64,000 nt of DNA. Source: Stigmatella aurantiaca DW4/3-1. Lineage in GTDB: Bacteria; Myxococcota; Myxococcia; Myxococcales; Myxococcaceae. The notes beneath the pieces were generated by a model, which saw only the letters and a program-made list of their open reading frames with translations, ran no database searches and had not been told where the DNA came from. Shown piece after piece: positions 1-7,279 of this stretch. Made by a program: the position numbers and the translations under genes. The stretch lies in contig NC_014623.1 in assembly GCF_000165485.1 (NCBI RefSeq), positions 9,690,893-9,754,892 on the forward strand. The letters run 5' to 3'. Each line of letters opens with the position of its first letter. The first letter of the stretch is position 1.

Positions 1-193
1 CATCTCACCACCTGGGGCTGACAGGGTGGGGGGAGCTTGCCCTGCTTGGGAGACGCTCCCTCTCTTCTCCTGGATGACGCAGCCAGAAGCACTCGACGCC
101 TCAGCCCATCAACGCTGGCGCGCCTGGACCTTGTTTTGAGCGGCTGCCTCATCTTCTTCCGGAACCTCAAACCTTATTTTTGTTAGGAGTTCT
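1..193. mobile_element. Right-end fragment of the repeated IS427-derived element (copy C)
   Basis: This stretch repeats bases 5313-5670 of copy A, minus one 165-bp internal segment, and ends in the same AT-rich terminal repeat (165-193, CCTCAAACC...GTTAGGAG). It matches the reverse complement of the left end of copy B (48961 onward) and shares B's deletion. A TA dinucleotide follows at 194-195, as expected for a TA target duplication. The rest of the element lies before the window, so I cannot say whether its GntR-type passenger is intact. Confidence 0.85.
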
Positions 194-195
194 TA

Positions 196-213
196 GTTCA
201 CGTTTCGCACTTT
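196..213. repeat. Solo terminal repeat resembling the IS701-type IS ends
   Basis: The 18 bases GTTCACGTTTCGCACTTT closely match the terminal repeat of the intact IS at 50432-51873 (TTCGAGTTTCGCACTTTT). It lies immediately outside the terminal repeat of copy C, the same order as at copy B. No transposase follows, so it is the scar of a lost or related IS. TTAG (193-196) precedes TTCACG, which fits the YTAR target preference I recall for IS701 elements. Confidence 0.6.
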
Positions 214-468
214 GGGGGTACTGAAGGCTCGTTTCCAGGCTGTGAGAACGGAAGGCCCGGACGATGCGATGCACCGTGGCGGCCCCCCACAGATGGGCAC
301 CACCAGGGAGACGCCCGGGACAGAGCGCAGGCGCTTGCGTAGGACCCGGTCCGCCGCGCCACGTGCCCCCATCATCCGTGCCTCATGGCCCGCTCCCACC
401 GGCTACTATCGTCAATCGTAACTGCCGGCTTCAGCTGCTGGATGAACCGGCCAGGAGGCGCCGTGTTG
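214..468. other. Intergenic stretch, no gene recognised
   Basis: Short open frames exist on both strands, but none has a convincing start, ribosome-binding site or recognisable domain. The last 20 bases contain the AGGAGG (453-458) that serves the transporter gene starting at 469. Confidence 0.5.
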
Positions 469-1530
469 ATGTCTCCCCGTGTGAAGGGCGCGGTGCTCGG
501 ACTGTCCGCCGCAGCCCTCTTTGGTGTCAGCGCGCCGGTGGCAAAGCTGCTGCTTCCCTCGAGCACGCCCCTGGTGCTGGCCTCGCTCCTCTACCTGGGC
601 GGCGGGCTGGGACTGCTGGGGCTGGAGGCCCTGCGCCGACTGAGTCCCTCTGGCATCCAGGGGCGCGAGGCGACCGTCGGGCGCAAGGACGTTCCCCTGC
701 TGACCGGTGTCATCGTCTGTGGCGGCATCCTAGGGCCGGTGCTGATGCTGGTGGGCCTGCAACGCATGTCTGGCGTGGCGGCATCCCTCATGCTCAACCT
801 GGAAGGCCCCCTCACCATCCTTCTGGCGCTGCTCGTATTCGGGGAGCATCTGGGACGCGCTGGCGCTCTCGCCGCTGGCTTCGTCATGGCGGGCGCGGCG
901 GTCCTGGGCCTTCAAGAAGGGGAGTTGCACGGCGACCTGCTCGGCGTGCTTGCCCTGGCCGGCGCGTGCCTCGCCTGGGCGGTGGACAACAACCTCACGC
1001 AGCGTCTGTCCCTCAAGGATCCGCTCACACTCGTGCGCATCAAGGCCCTGGGCTCCGGCGTGTGCATGCTCGTCCTCGCCTGGGTGACCGGACAGCCCTT
1101 TCCCAGTACCCCTGTGCAGGGAGGAGCGTTGGTCCTCGGCTTCGCCAGTTACGGGCTGTCCATTGTCCTGGATGCCTATGCACTCCGGCTGCTGGGAGCG
1201 GCGCGCGAAGCCGCATACTTCGCCACGGCTCCCTTCGTGGGCGCCCTGGTGGCGGTGCCCCTGCTCGGCGAGACGTTGCGGCCCTTGGATCTGGTGGCGG
1301 GGGGGCTGATGGCCACGGGAGTCATTCTGCTGCTGCGCGAGCGGCATGGCCATGTGCACATGCACGCGGCGTTGGAGCACGAACATGTCCATGTCCACGA
1401 CACCCACCACCAGCACGCGCATCCGCTCGACCTGCCCACCACCGAACCCCACAGCCATCCCCACCAGCACGTGCCTCTCACGCACGACCATCCGCATGTT
1501 TCGGATCTGCATCATCGCCACAAGCACTGA
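469..1530 (+). CDS. EamA/DMT-family membrane transporter with His-rich C-terminal tail
   Basis: Predicted inner-membrane permease of the drug/metabolite transporter superfamily, about 353 aa. About ten hydrophobic segments fall in two similar halves, as in EamA proteins, beginning with VKGAVLGLSAAALFGVSAP. The last 60 or so residues are very His-rich (HGHVHMH, HEHVHVH, HHQHAH, HSHPHQH), like metal-binding tails of divalent-cation transporters; metal transport or metal-responsive export is therefore inferred, not shown. The start at 469 is chosen because AGGAGG lies 10 bases upstream; in-frame ATGs at 385 and 442 have no ribosome-binding site. It is a single gene, with the next start 120 bases downstream on the same strand. 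Confidence 0.85.
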   Translation: MSPRVKGAVLGLSAAALFGVSAPVAKLLLPSSTPLVLASLLYLGGGLGLLGLEALRRLSPSGIQGREATVGRKDVPLLTGVIVCGGILGPVLMLVGLQRMSGVAASLMLNLEGPLTILLALLVFGEHLGRAGALAAGFVMAGAAVLGLQEGELHGDLLGVLALAGACLAWAVDNNLTQRLSLKDPLTLVRIKALGSGVCMLVLAWVTGQPFPSTPVQGGALVLGFASYGLSIVLDAYALRLLGAAREAAYFATAPFVGALVAVPLLGETLRPLDLVAGGLMATGVILLLRERHGHVHMHAALEHEHVHVHDTHHQHAHPLDLPTTEPHSHPHQHVPLTHDHPHVSDLHHRHKH

Positions 1531-1650
1531 CGTTTTCCTGCCTGCCTTCCAAGAAGTCTCCGTGCCCGTGCCGACGCCCGACGCTCACATCCGGAGAGGA
1601 CCCCCTCCATCCCGAGGAAGGTTGATTGCGCCCCGACGAGAGACACAGCG

Positions 1651-2808
1651 ATGCAAACGAGCGAATGGGTCGAGAGAGCACGGATGTTGGCGCCCGCCGT
1701 CGAGAAGTGGCGCGGCACCGCTGAGCAACAGCGCCATTTGCCGCACGCACTGTTCGAGGTGCTGCGCGACGCGGGGGTCTTCCGCTTGTCGACGCCCAGG
1801 GCCATCGGCGGCGCCGAGGTCGACGAGCTCACCGCCCTGCGCGTCATCGAGGAGCTATCGCGCCAGGACGGGTCCGTCGGCTGGAACGTGATGGTGGCGT
1901 CAAACACCGCCACCATCGCGTCGTACTTGCCATCCACCGGTCTGAAAACGCTCTATCAGGGCGGGGCCAACACCGTCGTTGCCGGCGCGCTTCTGCCCAA
2001 GGGCGAGGCACACCCCGTGCCGCGCGGCTACCGCTTGAGCGGGCGCTGGACGCTCGCGAGCGGCTGCCATCAAGCCGGCTGGATGGTGGCGTGCAGCACC
2101 GTCATGGAGCAGGGCAAGCCGCGCCTTCATCCAGACGGCAGGCCCGACCTCCGCACGTTCTTCCTGCCCGTCGCACAGTGCGACCTCCTCGACACCTGGT
2201 ACACGGCGGGCATGCGCGGCACGGGCAGCCACGACTGGCACGTGACCGATGTCTTCGTTCCGGAAGAGCTGTCGTTCCCCCTCTTCCTCGACGGATCGAG
2301 CACGCCGGGGGCGCTCCTCGTGAAGGACTTCTCGGCCTATGCCGTCGCGCGTGTCGCGGCGGTGGCGCTCGGGATCGCGCGCGATGCCATCGAAAGCCTC
2401 CTGGCGCTGGCGAAGACCAAAGTGCCGACCGTGTCCACGAGCACCCTTGCCACCCAGCACATCACCCACGAGCGTCTGGGCCGTGCCGAGGCGCTGCTCC
2501 GGGCCGGACGCGCGCTGCTCGACGAGACCGTGAGCGAGCTCCCCTACACTCCGGCATGGAACGTGGGACTCAGTGACGAGCAGAGGGCGGCCATCCGTCT
2601 GGCGGGAGCACACGCTGCACACAACGCCGCGGAGGCCGTGGACCTCATGTTCAACACGGCCGGTACGGCGGGCATCTATTCCAGCAGCCGTCTCGAGCGC
2701 TGCTTCCGCGATGTGCACGTCGCCACGCAGCACATCAACGTGGCGCCGTCCAACATCGAAATGGTCGGTCAGCACCTGCTCGGCCTCGGTCTGCACTTCA
2801 GACGGTAG
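1651..2808 (+). CDS. Acyl-CoA dehydrogenase-like flavoprotein (class D monooxygenase type)
   Basis: A 385-aa protein with the acyl-CoA dehydrogenase layout: helical N-terminus with FRLSTPRAIGGAE, a central beta region (GYRLSGRWTLASGCHQAGW), and a C-terminal four-helix part ending QHINVAPSNIEMVGQHLLG. The TPRAIGGAEV and SGRW...ASG patterns and the late HINV segment resemble the HpaB/HsaA-like acyl-CoA dehydrogenase type 2 proteins that use reduced flavin to hydroxylate a substrate. No reductase partner is adjacent and the substrate is unknown. The gene stands alone; a purine-rich GAGAGACACAGCG precedes the ATG. Confidence 0.8.
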   Translation: MQTSEWVERARMLAPAVEKWRGTAEQQRHLPHALFEVLRDAGVFRLSTPRAIGGAEVDELTALRVIEELSRQDGSVGWNVMVASNTATIASYLPSTGLKTLYQGGANTVVAGALLPKGEAHPVPRGYRLSGRWTLASGCHQAGWMVACSTVMEQGKPRLHPDGRPDLRTFFLPVAQCDLLDTWYTAGMRGTGSHDWHVTDVFVPEELSFPLFLDGSSTPGALLVKDFSAYAVARVAAVALGIARDAIESLLALAKTKVPTVSTSTLATQHITHERLGRAEALLRAGRALLDETVSELPYTPAWNVGLSDEQRAAIRLAGAHAAHNAAEAVDLMFNTAGTAGIYSSSRLERCFRDVHVATQHINVAPSNIEMVGQHLLGLGLHFRR

Positions 2809-2824
2809 GGCGCCCGCGTTCAGC

Positions 2825-3060
2825 TCAGGGTTGACCGCCGTACTGCGCATCGGTGACCTTCTCCATCCACTCGACCGCCTTGCCATCGAGCGGCTCCTGG
2901 ATGGCGAGGTGGGTCACCGCGGTGGTGGGCGAAGCAACGAGCGCCGAGCTCGAACGAGACGTAGGCGCCCGAGGCGCGCGCGGGGGCGTTCGCCCCGGCG
3001 GGGGCCGCCTTTCCGCGGTCCGTTTGGGCCAACGCGGGGGCGAGGAGAGACCCTGATGGC
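2825..3060 (-). pseudogene. Remnant of a secreted cupin-family gene
   Basis: Two pieces of one gene lie in different minus-strand frames. The 5' piece (about 2945-3055) encodes ALAQT...[12 protein letters not shown], like the end of a signal peptide followed by the first cupin strands. The 3' piece (2825-2945) encodes [26 protein letters not shown] and a stop, like the tail of mandelonitrile-lyase-type cupins. The His-containing metal-binding core expected between them is missing and the frame shifts. I read it as an internal deletion in a dead gene; the family assignment is from memory. Confidence 0.6.
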
Positions 3061-3288
3061 TCTTGCTTCTCCGTCCGAATGCCCTTCCTGGTGAGGAAAT
3101 GCGTCTCATGCCTCTTGAGGGCAAGTCCCCGTTCCGGTAGCGAAAGCGCCCAGGGCGATGCCGAGCAGCGGGAGAGCGGGGTTCCTCTGGCCTTCTGGAC
3201 CGCAGCGGGCTTGAAGAAGTATCCCCGGTACCAGCCGAGAACTAGACGCAACTACCGGCTGACCGGATTACAGACTGTCGATCCAATC

Positions 3289-3357
3289 CCCCTCTACCGG
3301 CGGGCTCTGGACATCGCAGAGGCCTCCCTCGGCAAGAGCCATCCTGACGTCGCGATT
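3289..3357 (+). pseudogene. Isolated TPR repeat fragment
   Basis: One frame encodes PLYRRALDIAEASLGKSHPD followed by VAI, a single kinesin-light-chain type tetratricopeptide unit. The residues on either side are not TPR-like, so this is probably all that is left of a larger TPR protein. It sits among other broken genes between 2.8 and 5.8 kb. Confidence 0.6.
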
Positions 3358-3360
3358 GGA

Positions 3361-3776
3361 GTGTCTTACAAGTTCTTCGACAGAGTCGTGAGGTGTCGAC
3401 GAATCGATTTGTTTTGGCCCACTGTAGCCCTGCCCGTGCCGTCGCCCTGAAGGACACGCATGTGGGTGCAGGCGCCCTTGCCGACGGAGGTCCGTTCAAA
3501 CCTGTAGGACAGCCGGACCAGTTCGTACCGAATGCACCGAGGGGCGACACCTCGAACCAACCGGTCCTACAACCCGACCCGTTCGTCCAGAGCGCGCCCG
3601 AGAGGGGTCCCGCGCCGAGACGAGTGGCCTGCGACCTGCATTCCCAAGACGTGGGCCCGTGTTCTCCGTCTCGTCAATCGCGGGTCTGTGCGAAGGCTTC
3701 GAGTGCGTGAACGACATCGCTCCCGACGATGTCCAAAGACTTCGCGGACAGTCCACTATAGGCCCTTCAAGGATTT
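3361..3776. other. Unassigned degenerate stretch
   Basis: No frame is convincing. One plus-strand frame shows two imperfect units of about 20 residues (PVGQPDQFVPNAPRG and PVLQPDPFVQSAPERG), so a small tandem repeat may lie around 3500-3605. The region adjoins the 5' half of the split DUF5953-like gene and looks like gene debris. Confidence 0.4.
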
Positions 3777-4164
3777 GTGATGAGAGATCAGATACCGGCA
3801 TTGCGGCTTGAGCGAAACCTCGCGAGGTCCTGCGGATTTGACTTCCGCGTCGGGGGATTTCCGATCCTCAGCAACGGGAAATGGGGCCACCCACGCCCTC
3901 CAAGGCAGGGCTGGATATCGCTCGGCAGACACAGAACCCGGAGCTTCAACCGGAGGTTCCCCCCAGGACTCCCGGCGCTCCACGTTCCGTGGAACATTCC
4001 TTCGCCAGAGATTCCACATCGCTTGGGGTGGCTGAATGACTGGTCGGACGCTGCGGCCCGGGCCATCGGCTTCCCAGACCCTGCCCGCGACGCAGCGTTG
4101 CTCTCACGCTCACGGCGTACCTCAACGGGTGGGTGGGTGGTCCGCCTTACAGACGAGCCGCATA
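3777..4164 (+). pseudogene. DUF5953-like gene, 5' part, split by mobile element copy A
   Basis: The frame encodes PALHVPWNIPSPEIPHRLGW, LNDWSDAAARAIGFPDPARD and TGGWVVRLTDEPH, after which the terminal repeat of the mobile element begins. It belongs to a myxobacterial family I recognise from memory as DUF5953, of unknown function. The rest of the gene resumes beyond the element at 5671. Joining bases up to 4164 with 5673, keeping one TA, gives ...DEPHNLENIAHLDAL... in a single frame. The N-terminal part looks degenerate, so the gene may already have been decaying; a GTG at 3777 is the first start in frame. Confidence 0.7.
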
Positions 4165-5281
4165 GAACTCCTAACAAAAAATAAGGTTTGAGGGGTGGAA
4201 TCAGGGATGGACGGACGGGGAGGAAGTGTCCGCTCTGCCTGCCCAGGAACTCACCCCCAGTGCCCGAGCCAACCAGCGCCTGGGACAGTCGCTCCTGGAG
4301 GCCAAGCGGAACCCTTCGCGACGCTTCCTGGTCCTGAGGCACCTCCGCGCCGGGCGCCCCCTCTACCAGAGGGGTGCGTAAGTCCGAGGAGGGAGCCTCG
4401 GATGGGGGGCCCCCCGTGGGCGCCCGTTGGCTCAAACCTGTCTGGCAAGCAGACTGGTTGGGCCCCGTCGCCTCCGGCAGCCTCTCCGGGGCCTCCTCAT
4501 GCTCCGAGGTGGGGTGAGAGGGGGCGGTGTCTGCGCAGGGTGGGGGCCGTGACGACCCCCTCGGCTCCTGCGGAGGTGGGAGGCTGGCGAGCAGGTGCGC
4601 ATCGCTCGCCTGGAGCAAGGCGGGCAGTTCCCGACGCAGCGACTGCTCGTCCTTGGCTGCCAAGGCGTGCAGCGCACAGAGTGCCCACTGCCGAGTGGCC
4701 TGCGCATTCAGGTGCGGCACCAGCCGCCGGGCCATTCCTCGGTACGAGCGCTCCAGGGATTGTAGCAGCAGCGCCTGTCCGGGACGGTCCACCGCGCGGG
4801 CCGCCTGCCTCAGCAACTCGAACTCCCACTGCGCCCACCTGCCCGGATTATCGTCCCAGCGGGCCGCCTCCGCCAACTCGAAGCACAGGCCTGCCCGCGT
4901 GTCCAAGTCCCTGGCAGAGGCCTGCTGGCAACACGCCGCCAGCAGTTCCACTGCCGTCTCTCGCTTGAGGGCCAGAAGACCCTCCAGCAGCTTGCGTCTC
5001 TCCGGGTGAGCGGCGCCCGGGCCCTCCAGCACCACTCCCAGGTTCTCCAGGGTCACCGCCCCCTCCCAGGGGAGGGCTCGGCTGCGGCGGCCTGGGTGCT
5101 GCTCAATCAGCTCTCTGGCGGCCAGGCGCTTCAGCGCTTCACGCACGGTGCTGCGTGAAAGGCCGTAGTGCTTGGCCAAAGAGTTTTCCGAGGGCAGTAA
5201 TCCGTCTTGGGGCAGCAAGCCCTGCGACATCATCCGCTCCAGGTCCTGCTCCACTCGCCCGACAAGCCCCACCCATTCCAT
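3788..5281 (-). CDS. GntR-family regulator carried by the mobile element (copy A), fused to flanking sequence
   Basis: A FadR-like transcription regulator. Residues about 1-75 form the GntR winged helix (GLLPSENSLAKHYGLSRSTV and REALKRLAARELIEQHPGRR). The following 150 or so residues are helical and could be an FCD-like effector domain (AVELLAACCQ, LCFELAEAARW, QALLLQSLERSYRGMARRL). The ATG at 5281 has AAGGAGGGGGGCGGAC just upstream. After about residue 230 the sequence is Pro/Ser-rich. The frame has no stop before the terminal repeat at 4165 and runs on, antisense to the split DUF5953-like gene, to 3788; the last 125 or so residues are thus fortuitous. In copy B the equivalent gene stops inside the element. 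Ligand and targets are unknown. Confidence 0.75.
   Translation of the reverse strand: MEWVGLVGRVEQDLERMMSQGLLPQDGLLPSENSLAKHYGLSRSTVREALKRLAARELIEQHPGRRSRALPWEGAVTLENLGVVLEGPGAAHPERRKLLEGLLALKRETAVELLAACCQQASARDLDTRAGLCFELAEAARWDDNPGRWAQWEFELLRQAARAVDRPGQALLLQSLERSYRGMARRLVPHLNAQATRQWALCALHALAAKDEQSLRRELPALLQASDAHLLASLPPPQEPRGSSRPPPCADTAPSHPTSEHEEAPERLPEATGPNQSACQTGLSQRAPTGGPPSEAPSSDLRTPLVEGAPGAEVPQDQEASRRVPLGLQERLSQALVGSGTGGEFLGRQSGHFLPVRPSLIPPLKPYFLLGVLCGSSVRRTTHPPVEVRRERESNAASRAGSGKPMARAAASDQSFSHPKRCGISGEGMFHGTWSAGSPGGNLRLKLRVLCLPSDIQPCLGGRGWPHFPLLRIGNPPTRKSNPQDLARFRSSRNAGI
4165..4192. repeat. Left terminal inverted repeat of copy A
   Basis: It reads GAACTCCTAAC, a run of A, then AAGGTTTGAGG, and is the inverse of 5642-5670. 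Copies B and C carry the same sequence at their ends with one or two base differences. Confidence 0.85.
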
Positions 5282-5454
5282 GTCCGCCCCCCTCCTTAGT
5301 TTCAGGCAGGGCCATCTCACCACCTGGGGCTGACAGGGTGGGGGGAGCTTGCCCCGATTGGGAGACTCTCCCTCTCTTCTCCTGGATGACGCAGCCAGAA
5401 GCACTCGACGCCTCAGCCCATCAACGCTGGCGCGCCTGGACCTTGGACGCTTGA

Positions 5455-5663
5455 GGCACTTGAGCCTCGTGCACTCAGAGTTCGAGCCGGGATGCCCATT
5501 CGTCTGGGGCAGCACCGGTGGGGGGGAGCGGACCAACTCGTGGCTCCACCACCGGAAGCGTCTGCGCGTGCGCGATGAGCCGCGCGACGAGGTCCACTTC
5601 GGCTTCCTTGTTCTGAGCGGCTGCCTCATCTTTTTCCGGAACCTCAAACCTTCTTTTTGTTAG
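5455..5663 (+). pseudogene. C-terminal fragment of an IS5-family transposase
   Basis: The frame encodes GGGERTNSWLHHRKRLRVRD, EVHFGFLVLSGCLIFFRNLK and stops in the terminal repeat. The ERTNSWLHxxxRLRVR-E block is the conserved C-terminal region holding the last catalytic Glu of IS5/IS427 transposases. Nothing upstream matches the earlier catalytic domain; the space is filled by the GntR gene on the other strand. It shows what the element descends from and in which direction the lost transposase was read. Confidence 0.75.
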
Positions 5664-5670
5664 GAGCTCT
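5642..5670. repeat. Right terminal inverted repeat of copy A
   Basis: CCTCAAACC through GTTAGGAGCTCT, the inverse of 4165-4192, followed by TA at 5671-5672. Confidence 0.85.
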
Positions 5671-5755
5671 TAACCTCGAAAATATCGCCCACCTAGACGC
5701 ACTCATCCGAGCCTATGAGCGTTTTCCGAAGATCGGCGGGCGGTCTCCTCCTTGA
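5671..5755 (+). pseudogene. DUF5953-like gene, 3' part, beyond mobile element copy A
   Basis: From 5672 the frame reads NLENIAHLDALIRAYERFP, then KIGGRSPP and TGA at 5753-5755. A very similar ending (LDLDIPAHVEALRCACEHFP, AIGGRIPP) is found at 39730-39873, so this is the natural C-terminus of the family. It is the missing end of the gene at 3777-4164. Confidence 0.75.
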
Positions 5756-5793
5756 GGTCCGCACTGCTCGCGGGAGAGGGGCTCCCCCTCCAC

Positions 5794-7215
5794 TCAAGGT
5801 TGAACCGAAGAAGGGGGGCGCCCAAGCTGCAAGATGGGGCTGTAACAGCTGTTCCTCCATGCGTAGGAGCGAATACCGCATGGCGGTGTCTTGTCGGCGG
5901 AGCGCACCCAACATCCTTTGTTGATCTCAACCTCGTGCTTCTCGCAAGGAGGAAGCCCCTGCCCTGGAAAAGGCTTCTGGGGAACATCCAAGTTGACCGT
6001 GTTCTGCTCTGACTGCGATGCGACCTCACTGGCGGCATTCAGCGGTCCAGCGTCCGTGAGCCCGCCCAAGCTCTCGCTCTCCCCTGGGTAAGTCTCCCAC
6101 GCCACCTGGCTTTCCATCCACCACACGCCCCCCAGAAGCAGACACACACTCGCTGCCGCCATGAGCCCTCGCACCGCAGTCCGCTCCGAGCGAAGCGAAC
6201 GAAGCCGGTGCTCGGGTCCTTCAGACACGGGGACTGACACCGGAGGCGGGGACTCGTCTACTGGAGACTCGGCGTCTTTTGACACACGCGCCATGCCATC
6301 GGGTACCGGCTCCGACACTGGACGAATGGGCTGATCCGCCCAGGGTCCAGAGCGCTTCGCCGCATGCTCCAGCGCCTGGGCCACTTCGGCCGCACTTCCT
6401 CGAAACGATGGCTCGTCCGAGAGCATCTGGCGGATGAGCGCGGCCAGCTCAGGGCTCAAGCGCACCTGTCGCTCGGGGGCCACGGGCTCCACCGGAACGA
6501 ACTGGAACCCCTCCTCCGTCTGCTTCATCGCCACGCACTCCGGCGGGTACTTCCCCACGACCAGGCGGTAGGCCGTCACGCCCAGCGCGTACACATCATC
6601 CGCGGGCTGGGCCTCATACCGGGCCCTGGGCAGGTGGCGCGCTTCCCATTGAAAGCGCTGACATTCGGGGCTCTGGTACTGCGGCGTGCCGGGGGGCGGA
6701 AACTGGTGGGTCAAGGTCTCCGCTCCCCGGTAACACCCTGAACCCAAATCCGTCAGGACCGCGCTGCCATCCTGGCGCACCAACACGTTGTCGCCTTTCA
6801 CGTCGCGGTGCACCCCCTCCACCGCGTGCGTGGCCTCCAACGCCCGGGCCACTTGCGCCAGGAGCTGACACACTTGCCGGGAGGTGCGTTCCTGCTGGGC
6901 AGCCCACGCGTACAGAGGCGTCCCCTCCACCCACTCCATGACGAGGTACGGAAAGGGCACTCCGCCCGAAAGCACTCGCCAACCTCGATCCAGGAGGCGC
7001 GGAACATGGGGATGACGGATGCGCGAGAGCAGTTCCCCTTCCCGCTCGAAGCGCGGATCCAAGGGGTGAAGCGCCAGCTTCAAGGCAAAGGGCCCATCGC
7101 CCGTGGGGGCCTCTCGCTCCACGCGGTAGACGGCGCCATAGGAACCTTGGCCCTGGAAGCGCACCACGCGCCAGGGACCGAGGAGGGTATCGAGAGAAAG
7201 TGCGTTCGGGTCCAC
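5794..7215 (-). CDS. Membrane Ser/Thr protein kinase with Cys-containing outer domain
   Basis: A 473-aa Hanks-type kinase. Residues 14-290 hold the kinase: GQGSYGAVY loop, FALKLAL lysine, GVHRDVKGDNVLV catalytic loop, TDLGSG in place of DFG, and PADDVYALGVTAYRL. A Pro/Ser linker and one membrane span (LMAAASVCLLLGGVWW) follow. The outer tail of about 100 residues ends PGQGLPPC, INKGCW, PPCGIRSYAW, NSCY, with four Cys. The kinase at 39960 has the same layout and tail, so this is a paralogous receptor-like pair; the tail may sense an extracytoplasmic signal (inferred). The start is GTG (GTG GAC CCG AAC). An almost identical start region is repeated at 8352-8455. Confidence 0.9.
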   Translation of the reverse strand: MDPNALSLDTLLGPWRVVRFQGQGSYGAVYRVEREAPTGDGPFALKLALHPLDPRFEREGELLSRIRHPHVPRLLDRGWRVLSGGVPFPYLVMEWVEGTPLYAWAAQQERTSRQVCQLLAQVARALEATHAVEGVHRDVKGDNVLVRQDGSAVLTDLGSGCYRGAETLTHQFPPPGTPQYQSPECQRFQWEARHLPRARYEAQPADDVYALGVTAYRLVVGKYPPECVAMKQTEEGFQFVPVEPVAPERQVRLSPELAALIRQMLSDEPSFRGSAAEVAQALEHAAKRSGPWADQPIRPVSEPVPDGMARVSKDAESPVDESPPPVSVPVSEGPEHRLRSLRSERTAVRGLMAAASVCLLLGGVWWMESQVAWETYPGESESLGGLTDAGPLNAASEVASQSEQNTVNLDVPQKPFPGQGLPPCEKHEVEINKGCWVRSADKTPPCGIRSYAWRNSCYSPILQLGRPPSSVQP

Positions 7216-7265
7216 TCGGTTGGAGCGTAGCGTTCACGCCCTCCCTGCCGTCCACCCTCAAGGCA
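7196..7265. repeat. Kinase start region, duplicated at 8396-8455
   Basis: GTGCGTTCGG, GAGCGTAGCG and TCCCTGCCGTCCACC occur in the same order and spacing here and at 8396-8455. The repeat covers the first codons and the 5' untranslated region of the kinase gene. The ATP-grasp gene at 7280-8278 lies exactly between the two copies. Confidence 0.7.
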
Positions 7266-7279
7266 ACTTCCAACGCGAG

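Larger units (their letters stand above)
4165..5670. mobile_element. IS5/IS427-derived non-autonomous element with GntR passenger (copy A)
   Basis: About 1.5 kb bounded by inverted repeats of roughly 29 bp (GAACTCCTAAC...AAGGTTTGAGG at the left, its inverse at the right) and by TA on both sides (4163-4164 and 5671-5672). Inside are a minus-strand GntR-type regulator and, at the right end, the C-terminal coding remnant of an IS5-type transposase. No complete transposase is present. Copy B at 48961-50430 is inverted relative to this one and highly similar; copy C is at 1-193. The element splits a DUF5953-like gene. It would need a transposase supplied by a full-length relative elsewhere. Confidence 0.85.

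Noticed and set aside
1320-1530. Repetitive CAC/CAT tract as a DNA repeat or CRISPR
   Set aside because: It is the coding sequence of the His-rich tail of the transporter; units are irregular and there are no spacers.
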